This document shows, one piece after another, positions 45,583-54,676 of a stretch of DNA of 64,000 nucleotides. The notes beneath the pieces are model-generated. The model made no database searches, had not been told where the DNA came from, and worked only from the letters and a program-made list of their open reading frames with translations. The position numbers and the translations under genes were made by a program. The stretch's first letter is position 1, and each line of letters starts with the position of its first letter. The stretch comes from Bryum argenteum (lineage: Eukaryota; Streptophyta; Bryopsida; Bryales; Bryaceae): NCBI GenBank assembly GCA_037043015.1, contig CM073327.1, positions 11,266,727 to 11,330,726 of the forward strand. Direction: 5' to 3'.

Positions 45583-46822
45583 CACTACAAGGAAATGGGG
45601 CCCGAGATGACAAATAGTTGACAAAAAAATGTCTGAAATGACGAAGTCAGCATCTCGCAGCCCAACTCTGTCACTTTGGACATTATTAATGTTTTTGTCA
45701 ACTTCTTGTCAAATTCTAGTCAACTTCTTGTCAATTTATTTTATTTACGACAAGCATGGAATTGCTAAAACTTTTTGTAGACTTTAACCGTAGGATCTTG
45801 TAATTTACTTGTTTTTGAGCTACCGCTGAAATTTTCAACCGTTGGATCTTCTCCATTTGTGAGATCATAACGTTCAAAGTTGATGCAAAATGTCAAAATA
45901 CGACATTTTGCATGAAGGGCAGAAACTTTGAAGAACTATAACTTCTTCATCCGGACTCCGTTTTGGACAAAATCACTTGGGTTGGTTTTCATATAGAAAA
46001 ATACCTGCATGAAATATTGCAAAAAAAATTTTGAAAAAAAAAAGTTTTTTTACATCGTGAAAAATATTCAAAGTGTGCTCGGTAGTAAAAAAAGGCCCTA
46101 GCATAAAAACAAAATAATTTCAAAAAAAATTGAAATTTTTTATACATATAAAAAAATACCTGCATGGAATATTTCAAAAAAAAATTTTGAAAATTTTTTT
46201 TTTTTTACATCGTGAAAAATATTCAAAGTCTGCTGGGTAGTAAAAAATGGCCCCAGCCTCAAAAAAAAAAAAATAAAAAAATAAATTGAAAATTTTTATA
46301 CATGTAGAAAAAGACCTGCATGGAATAGTGCAAAAAAAAATTTTGAGAAAAAAAATTTTTTTACATCGTGAAAAATATTCAAAGTCTACTGTACTTGTAC
46401 TTAAAGCATATATATATAAAAAAAAACATACCTTCGGACATGAAATTGGATAGTAGGTGAGTTGGCTAGTCACTTAGACTATGCCCGTGAGGTCAAGGGA
46501 TCGAATCCCCTAGCATACCACTTGTGAGCCTCCACCGGTGGGGCCCGCATTGCCCGCGGTAGGGCCCTCGCTACCCCCTTGATGGGGCCCGCGCTATTTT
46601 TCGTTGTGCCAACGCTGCTGCCCGGCGTGCCCGGGCAGAGAAATGTTTCCTCAAAATTTCCGAATTTTTAATTTTTTTGCATTGTGGAACTTCGTCCAAA
46701 TTGACAAATGAATGATAGAATTCTGTCAATTGAGTGACCGAATCAGGGTCTCCTAATTGACGGAGCAATTGGCGGGTTTTACACAAAATTTCGTCAATTA
46801 GGATACTATTCTCCTTGTAGTG
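45583..46822. mobile_element. Non-autonomous CACTA element inside the hAT transposase
   Basis: Inverted ends CACTACAAGGA (45583-45593) and TTCTCCTTGTAGTG (46809-46822) are flanked by a perfect 3-bp duplication GTA (45580-45582, 46823-46825), the CACTA signature. No transposase is present. The interior has three ~155-bp units (near 45990, 46143, 46298) matching those of the element at 329-1834, and a tRNA-like segment. It interrupts the dimerisation region of the hAT transposase, so it is younger than the hAT insertion or was carried along by it. Confidence 0.9.
46463..46508 (+). promoter_or_regulatory. tRNA-like segment in the CACTA element
   Basis: TGGCTAGTCAC (46463-46473) resembles an A box and GGATCGAATCC (46498-46508) is a near-perfect B box, with AGGGATCGAATCCCCT looking like a T-arm stem-loop. 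A GC-rich GTGGGGCCCGC tail follows, as in the tRNA-like segment at 1538-1591. Probably a SINE-like or tRNA-derived piece, not a working tRNA gene. Confidence 0.5.
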
Positions 46823-46988
46823 GTAGCTACTCGATTTTGCGTCATGGCCGACGCGGGACACGGTCTGCGCTAGTATTCGCTTTGCAATTGGAGAGAGGAG
46901 CTTAGCACAAGCACCTTCAAACTCCCACCATGCATGTGGAGCTAGTTTTTGAGTATTAGGCTCCAGCATGTCATGGAATAGTGGACCC

Positions 46989-49900
46989 TGTCGGATGCCA
47001 TGTATTCAGTTTATCTTCCCTTACACGTTTATTGGTGTAAAACCCGTGTTCGAGTGACTCGTGTATCGTTCCGGGGATTACGTGAAGTGACCAAGGCAAG
47101 TAGTGCTAAAACAACCAAAACCACAAACGCGTCCTAGTCCCAACTTATGTTTTAGCCTTGCGCAGCGGGTATCCCTTTGCAAGAGGGGATGCACAAAGAC
47201 TCTTTCCCTTATGTTTATCGTGGCGGAAACTTCCACACTTAGACTCTACACACACACACACACATACTAAGGCACACATTACGTCCTCACAACTAATCCG
47301 TCCTATCCGTCCGAACTAGCGGTCACGCAGCCGTCCCGGTTACCCTATCACCCTTACTACAATGACAGGACTCCAAGAGCTCGAATCCGGCTAGAAGACG
47401 TCTACACGTATTCTCAGTCACGTCGCGCTTCATCCGTCTTCTCGAGACTACGAGAGGAACCCAAGTCACAGTGGCGGTGGAGGTCGGATTGGAATCCGCC
47501 TCACACACTCTACTCCTGCACTCTCCCGGACCGTAAGTGTCTACCACATGATTTCCCTCTCTCAGACGCCTAGACCAGTTCAAGACACAAGGCACTCAAG
47601 AATACGCCCAACCCGACTTCAATTCCACAGAAACGATCTAACAAAGAATCCGGATTCCTAACTCCCAACTCACACACACAAAGTAGATCCGGCTTTCCAA
47701 GCACTCAACTGAAAAGGAGACAGGGAAATGAACACGCCGAATATGCGCGTAAGAAGGTTCGATTAACACTCAAGCAAGGAATGCTTTGGTGGACAAAACT
47801 CCCACCTATAAGTACTTCTAAGTCAACGACTTAGATCCCTAACTGGATTGCGGCGCCGGCCTACCACGCCTACTCCTCAAAAAGCGGCACGCATTCCCAA
47901 AAAGAAAACACTATACTGGCCTAGGACGGATACCAATCTGACCTCCTAACTCTGGCCGTCCTTTGACTGCCGGCCTCTAAGACGTCCTACCTCTTTCTTC
48001 GCGAACTAACTCCGTGCTTGGCCGCTTGATGGCGTCGGCTGCGATACGTCCCGCTTTCACTCTCTTGCCCGTCGGGTGATCACGTACTCGTCCTCGCCGG
48101 AGTTAGTCTCGTCCCCGCTCTTCAACTCTTCCTCTTCGGAATGCTCGAGGCCGATGTCGTGAAGCTTCTGCGCCCCGGGAGACTTCTCGTATTCCTCGGC
48201 CGTGAGCTTCCTCTTCGCGGTGCGCGTGTTCTTGGCCGGCGAGTCTGCTGGGGCGGGTGCATCCGACTCCGTCTTCACCTTCGCCTTGCCCTTCGTGTCG
48301 GTCGGATCGAGGGGCCGAATCCGTCCTCGTCAGATCCGGCCGCGGGGTCTTGGCCGGAGTAGAAGTGAAGGCCGGCATCACTACCTCCTTCATCTGCTCC
48401 CGGACGGCGTCGAGCAGCACCTTGACCTCGGCGTTGCTCTTCTCTACTTTCGTGGCGTACGTCTTCGCCGCCAAGAGGAATTTCTTGAATGTCTCCGCCT
48501 TGAAAACCTCCGACTCCGGATTCCGGCCTCGAAGGTTTCGCCCTCTGCAGCACCTCGGCCGTAACCTCGATTTCCACGAGCTTTACGACCGCTGCTCGTT
48601 TGCCGTGATTACGGCTGCCTTCCGACCAGGAGTTCCTCCTCCTTCTCCGACCGTCTCGCGAAGACGTCTATTCTCCCGATTAGCTTGGTCACTTGCTTCT
48701 CCGTGCAGCCGGAATCGCTCCTCGTCCGGTTTGGAGTCCCACTGCTTGACCTCCAACAACGTCTTCACTCCAAATTCTTGGCATAGCTTCGCCAGCCAGA
48801 TCCTTGGTAGAGGAAGTGCGGCACCGCTTCCGTGAAGTGGTGCCATGCTCGCCTCATGGGATCCGGGTGATTGGCGGACGGACCGAGAGGTGGGGAGTCG
48901 GGGTCGTTCGGATTCATGGGGTTCTCCCAATCGGCCGTAACTTCCCCTTCATCCACCGGCCTCGAGGTTGTCCCCTCTCGATCCCGAGTTCCGCCTCGGT
49001 CGGATTCGTGGGAGGGGACAGGGGACGGAAGGATGATTACCTGCGACGCGTCCGCGGTGGGGTTGCCTCCGAGCCGCTCTCCAGTGCGTCGGGTGGAATG
49101 TCCCCTTCGTCGATCCGACCTCGTCCTCCTCCTCTTCCGAGTACACGGCCTTGCTATCCGTACTCTCCTCGACTCGAACACGCCGTTGTTTTGCGGCGAC
49201 AGTAGCGATCTCATAGTTCGACTCCTCCTCATCCGTCAACCTCCTCCTCCTTCTTGTACGGTGGTAAAGAAAAGGAGTAATAGGGCTAGGACGGGTTTTA
49301 CCTACGTTTTCCATAAGCCGGGCGACTAAGTCGCGGATGATCATCCCCATCCCGTCTCCCGTTCGCGCGCAGAGCCCAGGCGGTGTTGGCCACCGTACGG
49401 TGATCCGTGCGGCTTCTCTCCGTGAATAATCGGCGCCAAAAACTTGATGACGGCGCGCTCCCTCGGTTCCCGCAATCCTCGATCGAGTAGCCATTGTTCT
49501 TGTGTGGATCCCGTGGAACGCCTTCTTCGCCCACTTGTGTTTCCGGCCGCACAACCCTACTCCGTTGTTTACGGTCGGGCCGTAAACACTCTCCGATCTT
49601 TCGGCCGTCCGGAAGCGGCTTCCCTCTAACCGTCCCCTCGAATCGGTTTTGGCGCGCCGACCTTGATCTCGCGCACCATCTCCGCGTCGCGCAATCCCGG
49701 GCGTATCCAAAGAGGCCGGCTAACCCCATCCTCTCGAGGTCTTCCGTCAAGGACTTCTTCTCATTCTCCTCGATCGGAATACACGGCGACACGAGCTTGA
49801 TGGAAATCTTGACTCCTCTTGCTCCTGAGCGGAAGCGGACGCCGTTCCTGCCATCGGAAAGAAGTGCGCAAGGAAATAGAGAGTCGCCGGGCTGAGGTCG

Positions 49901-50392
49901 GCCAGTGGGCCGGATCGCAGCTAAGGACGGAAAGCAGAAAGACGGAGGGCAGGAGCGCAAGACGACAAGGGGCGCAGAAACGAGGAGGCGGTGACGACAA
50001 GGGGCGGACGGGTGGCCTTTTATCGAGGGGGCCGGAGTTAAGTCCGACCATCATGACATGGTCCGCCGCCATAATTGTCCTCCCCGTACGGAGTCGCCTT
50101 CTAGATTTCTCGCCATTATTAAATTCTTTGCCACTCCGTCCTTCACCTACCATCATAACTCCTAATCCGTCCTCTGACAGCACGTCCTAGCCGTACGGGG
50201 ACAGAGTACGGATTGGCAAATCCGTCCTACTTAACATAAACTAGAGTTTAACTAATTCCTTTATTTGTAAAAACGTAATTGCCTTATAGTATACGGCTTA
50301 GCAAATACATAGGTCGGATTCTAGACACTATACTTATTCTTAATGCGCATTAGAACATAATGGCCAAAAATCGAAAAAAACGGGGTCCGACA
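46989..50392 (-). mobile_element. LTR-retroelement-derived insertion (solo LTR or internally deleted), fossil
   Basis: A 3404-bp segment begins TGTCGGA, ends TCCGACA and is flanked by a perfect 5-bp duplication GACCC (46984-46988, 50393-50397). These ends fit an LTR retroelement. No second LTR is evident, so it may be a very long solo LTR or an internally deleted element. The GC-rich minus strand (about 49.96-48.06 kb) carries a broken coding region with charged, Arg-rich composition and a motif block around PSPITPFLYH that resembles the antisense ORF at 58.3-57.3 kb. A GATAAAAGG box lies on the minus strand near 50.02 kb. Several breaks are present. It interrupts the hAT transposase. Confidence 0.7.
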
Positions 50393-52147
50393 GACCCCTT
50401 ACTCGAAACGCAAGAAATTCACTCACCACGTCAGCGTAATCATCCGCGGGACATAATTTTTGTAAAACACGCTTGCAAGCTATTGTAAGATCGGGATCGT
50501 CAGCTAACTCTTGGTCTTGTAGTAAATAAGGATTTAAAAGTGCAGCCGCGCCATGTAAATCCGTTGTCATGAGTCGTTTCCGATGGTAAAACTCCTCTTT
50601 TGCGGTGGCCACCTCAAGTGGTTCCAATGAGATGGGCGGTGCGTGCAAAGTATGGACATGTCTCTCAAGATCACGCATGATATGCCATGCCTTGCCCGTA
50701 CTAGAAGCCTTGCCGTCGAATTCTCTCAGAGCGTACACCACGGGGGCAACCATATCCCGTAGTCTTTTGCATTGCTTCCAAAACTCATCGCTCAACACCA
50801 CCTTCTTGACCTTACGTGAGAATATAAGTTTATCTCTAGCGATATACCGTCTTCTTCGAGGCATAGGTCATGAACATAGGGTCGACAACAACTTGCTCCC
50901 AATGATTCCTTGACCTCCAACAAGCGATCTATCATTATGAATTGACTAGCAAATCTTGTTTTCCTGGCATCGTGAGGGTCAATTTCGCCTCGTGTTTACG
51001 AAACACAGACTAGGGGCATTTGTCGCCTCTTGATAAACTTGACCATTTTCTTCGCCATGACCAAAGTATTCGCCATCCATCCATCCTTTTCCCAATCCTC
51101 CAACAACAAGTCCATTGCATGTGTCGCACACCCTTGCATGAAAATGTGCGGATATTTCTCAAGGACTATTCTTGAGGCATTGAGCATTCTGAAGCATTGT
51201 CTCATGCATACTTGAACAATGTTCTCTGGTCCAACTTGTTCTATGTACTTCAACATGAGAGTTGACATGTACACCGCTATTTTTTCTTGGCCAGTAGTAT
51301 CGACAGCACCAAGAAAAAGCTCTCCGGCTTGAGTCACGAGCATCGCATTCACCAAAGGGCGACTAGTCACAGATGACCATCCATCCATAGTCAAAGTTCC
51401 TCCAAACTTCCGAAGGCTCTCAGAGAGTCTACTATCTAGTTTCTTTTGTAACTCCGTCTTTACTTCTCCTAACAACCTTGTCCGAATGTCATGGTAGGAT
51501 GGTGGAGCATAGGATTTTCGAAATCCCGCAGTCTTCATCACGGCAGCTTTGAACGCATCATTGCGGGCTACTGAGAATGGTATATTTGCTTCGTAAAAAA
51601 ATTTCGCCCAAAGTTTATCCAACTCTCGCCTATCCGCTTCTACAAAAGTAGCTTCAATTGAAGATTGCTTCGTTTGCTTCATAGATCCAAACATCGGGCG
51701 AGTATCCCTTATTCCCCTCATAAGCATGGAAGAAGCAGAGGTTGACCCTACCAAAAGATTTGTTGAATTCATGGGGGTGCCTAGCGAGGACCCTACACAA
51801 GAGTCACTCCTAGGGGTTTTGAGAATGTCATGTTTTGAAGCACCTGGAACGTCCGTGGATGGAGTGAGAGAACATTCACCGAGAAATAGTTCCAATTCTC
51901 CGTTATATGGAGGGAACTCCCCACCACATCTTAAAAATAACTGCCTAATTTCCCTAGGCAGCTTTGGGCAAAGGGCAGAACTCGAATCCCTATGTCCAGG
52001 AATCTTTTCGTACCCATAATGGCTCAAATTCCGACTCTTCTTCTTCGAAACAATTACATGACATAGTGAGCACAGTAGGAAGGACCCAGACGCTTTGCCT
52101 TCCTTCTCGATGTCTCTAAACCAAGGCTCATGTGGAGCAGGGCCCAT
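50393..52147 (-). pseudogene. hAT transposase, N-terminal and central part
   Basis: From ATG 52147 an open frame of 383 codons runs to a TAA at 50998-50996. It has a BED-like finger (C26-x2-C29, H43, H52), a Ser-rich linker, and a DUF659 domain from about 214 including TLTMDGWSS (Asp255 as a candidate catalytic residue) and CATHAMDLLLEDW (C340, H343). The usual 'VCMDN' Asp is replaced by VCMRQ at about 313-317, probably from small indels. After the TAA the same frame continues with TRFASQFIMIDRLLEVKESL, then coding shifts frame and runs 50864-50393 (contains WHIMRDLERHVHTLH and LLNPYLLQDQEL) up to the LTR-type insertion. The TATA box GTATATAAG is at 52355-52347. This is a DUF659-type plant hAT transposase, inactive. 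Confidence 0.88.
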
Positions 52148-52431
52148 TTTGATAAATAGGACGCCTCAAAGTCTTAAACAATGGTGGGACCGTGACGGGA
52201 AAAAAATGGCAAGAGTTCCTTACGGAAATCCTCACTTCCGAACTCAATACCTACCAAGCAATGTACACATAAAATGAATTATGTGGCTCAAAGCTCTTGG
52301 AAAGTGTTCAAAATTCGGAAGTGAAATGAGACTCAATGTCTCTTCTCTTATATACCATCCAACTCCGAGTATGACCGTTGCAATTTGAAGTTGAAATGCT
52401 CCTAAACCGTTGGATGCTCAAAAGGGCCATC

Positions 52432-52555
52432 TGGCCATTGGCGGTCGCCGGATGCGAGGGCCGGTCGCAGTGGCCGACGGCCGGTCGCCCTGGCCAGCCG
52501 ACCGGTCGGTCGGGCCGACGGAGAGGTCGGGGACCGGTCGACGGGGTGGTTCGAC
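52432..52555 (-). promoter_or_regulatory. GC-rich block E upstream of the transposase
   Basis: CGGTCGGTCGGGCC-type repeats near the right end of the hAT, 75-100 bp upstream of the minus-strand TATA box (52355-52347). It completes the set in which every gene of the element has a GC-rich block beside its start. Confidence 0.55.
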
Positions 52556-52672
52556 CAATGAACGCACCCCGTTGGTCATTTACCCTTAGTAAAACGACCA
52601 GATTTTCTAAGTCACGGACGGTCCCCGGACCCCTGCCGGACGTCCGGACGTCCGGACGCTGTGACATCCCTG

Positions 52673-53530
52673 CTTTTGAAGGAAAATCAACCTCTGATTG
52701 TATGGCCATCTTGAAATTCAACTATTTATTCTAGTTTCATTTAAGAAGTAATACGCCATATTCGTTAAATTGGCCCCATCCCTTTTATATTTGGCCGCAC
52801 ACTATTGAAATAAGTAGAGTGAAAAGAAACAAAACAGTTTTAAGATGGGAAAATATATTAATAATTTATTTTCGTCCACTCAAGGCATGTTGATTTCAAT
52901 GCAATTATCTACATGGCATTGTTTTCATTTGTGCTATATACATTATTTCAAGCTGCCAAAATAATAGGGATTGGCGAATTCATGGCGTCTAATAATAGTT
53001 GCTTAATTAGGACTTCAAACCAAAAATACCTTGATTAATGTTGCATTATTGAGATATGGCTTAGGATATTTTACCACATACCCTAGAGCCAAACCCGTAA
53101 ATACTAAACCCTAAACAACAAACACGAAAATCTTAAACCCTAATTTGTACCCAAACCCACATTTAAGGTAACTAAGAAATTTTTTTTTCCGTGAACTCAA
53201 ATTTGGTTCAGTCTACGTTCAAAGTTGAAATAAGTTTATGTGAATTATGATTTCAAAATGTAACTTCACATATTATTAGCAAATCTTGAAGTTCATTGCA
53301 TCTCCGTTTGTAACGCAATCTTTAAATTCAACTTCTTGTTTGTAGTTTCATTTAAGAAGTAATGATAGTTGTTTGATTTGGGCTTCAAACCAAAAATATC
53401 TTCACGAAGGTTGCAATATTGAGATATTTTAGGATATTTTACCACATACCGTAGAACCAAACCCCTAAACGACTAAAAACAAAACCTTAAACCCTAATTC
53501 CTACCTTGGAAGACGCTAAAAAAGGCTCGA
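52673..53530. repeat. Telomere-like satellite array, right part
   Basis: Units near 53060 and 53420 carry AGGATATTTTACCACATACC followed by AAACCC(G/C)TAAA-type text, as on the other side of the hAT. A copy of the dispersed ~80-bp repeat (52749-52832) is included. Confidence 0.75.
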
Positions 53531-53796
53531 AAGTCAGATGAACAAGTCTAAGAAGTCGCTTAAGAAGTCTCGGTAGTAGCTTCGTATCTGGTGGTATATA
53601 TAAGAGTCTTAACTTATATCTTGATGTTCTAACTGAGTCTTCTTTGTTCGCGTTGCTTGTGTTCCCTTCTTTTCTTAATCTTAGTTCATTTAAGTTTCAG
53701 TTCTTATTATCCTTTCATTTCATGTCCTTGACGTATTATTAGCGAATAATCTAATTTTGTTTTGAATTTGTTCTAAATAACAGAAGAAGGAATATA
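53531..53796. other. Short spacer between two satellites
   Basis: No feature is recognised. A TATATATAAG sequence at 53592-53601 could be a TATA box but no gene follows. Confidence 0.4.
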
Positions 53797-54676
53797 TTTT
53801 TATGTATTCTAATTTCAATTCTTGAATACTAAATTAAAATATGCTATTTCTAAAATTTTAGTTCTTTTTAAATATGTTATAAAATAAAAAAATTGCAAAT
53901 GTTTTTTTGTGAATTCTAAGTTCACTTCTTCAATACTAAATTAAAATATGCTAGTTCTAAACTTTTAGTTTCTAAAATTATGTTATAAATAAGAAATTTA
54001 TGAATTTTTTTTTGTGAATTCTAAGTTCACTTCTTGAATACTTAATTAGAATATGCTAGTTCTAAACTTTGAGTTTTTTAAAAATATGTTATAAATAAAA
54101 AAATTGCTAATTTTTTTCTGTGAATTCTAATTTCACTTGTTTAATACTAAACTAAAATATGCTAGTTGTAAGCTTTTAGTTTTCTTAAAATATGTTATAA
54201 ATAAAAAATTGCGAATAAATTATTGTGAATTCTAATTTCACTTCTTGAATACTAAATTAAAATATGCTAGTTCTAAACTTTAAGTTTTTTTTAAATATGT
54301 CATAAATAAAAAAATTGCAAATTTTTTTTTGTGAATTCTAATTTCACTTCTTCAATACCAAATTAAAATATGCTACTTCTAAACTTTTAGGTCTTTTTTA
54401 AATATGTTATAAATATAAAAATTGCGAATTTTTTTTTGTGAATTCTAATTTCACTTCTTGAATACTAAATTAAAATATGCTAGTTCTAAACTTTAAGTTT
54501 TTTTAAAATGTGTCATAAATAAAAAAATTGCAAATTTTTTTTTGTGAATTCTAATTTCACTTGTTCAATACTAAATTAAAATATGCTAGTTGTAAGCTTT
54601 TAGTTTTTTTTAAATATGTTATACATAAAAAAATTCGAATAAATTTTTGTGAATTCTAATTTCACTTCTTGAATAC
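53797..54676 (+). repeat. ~107-bp AT-rich satellite, about eight to nine units
   Basis: The marker TGTGAATTCTAA recurs near 53908, 54013, 54119, 54223, 54330, 54437, 54543 and 54648, a period of 104-108 bp. Each unit also contains TACTAAATTAAAATATGCTA. The array stops abruptly at about 54676, where GC-richer element sequence begins. Confidence 0.9.

Larger units (their letters stand above)
44591..46988 (-). pseudogene. hAT transposase, C-terminal part (split by a CACTA element)
   Basis: The piece at 46988-46823 encodes the start of the hAT dimerisation region (HAWWEFEGACAKLLSPIAKR, then RVGHDAKSSSY). The CACTA element sits exactly after it. On its other side, 45579 downward, the domain continues with VYSYVHDKKRNRLLPG and ADDLVYIYSNSKLL, matching the family pattern 'fvHskkRNrL...a.dLVyvysNlrl'. 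An acidic, Ser-rich tail follows in another frame (45340-44591, ending SDYEQSSGPDE), so at least one frameshift lies near 45.4 kb. The tail is longer than in ordinary hAT transposases. The dimerisation domain normally drives assembly of active transposase; this copy cannot make it. Confidence 0.85.
34658..52672. mobile_element. 18-kb hAT transposon carrying several genes
   Basis: Ends are perfect 11-bp inverted repeats CAGGGATGTCA (34658-34668) and its complement (52662-52672), close to the Ac end CAGGGATGAAA. They are flanked by a perfect 8-bp duplication CTTTTGAA (34650-34657, 52673-52680), as expected for hAT. A decayed DUF659-type hAT transposase lies on the minus strand inside. Also inside are a kinase-like gene, a Gly/Tyr/Ser-rich protein gene, a short remnant gene and five GC-rich repeat blocks. 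Two later insertions (CACTA, LTR-type) account for 4652 bp with their duplications, leaving about 13.4 kb. Typical autonomous hATs are 3-5 kb with one gene. The intact ends and duplication mean it moved as a unit. Confidence 0.92.

Noticed and set aside
46463-46508. A functional tRNA gene
   Set aside because: The B box is good, but an acceptor stem, anticodon arm and discriminator are not visible; it fits a SINE-like remnant better.
53797-54676. CRISPR-like or gene-coding periodicity
   Set aside because: A ~107-bp AT-rich satellite with no spacer sequences and stops in all frames.
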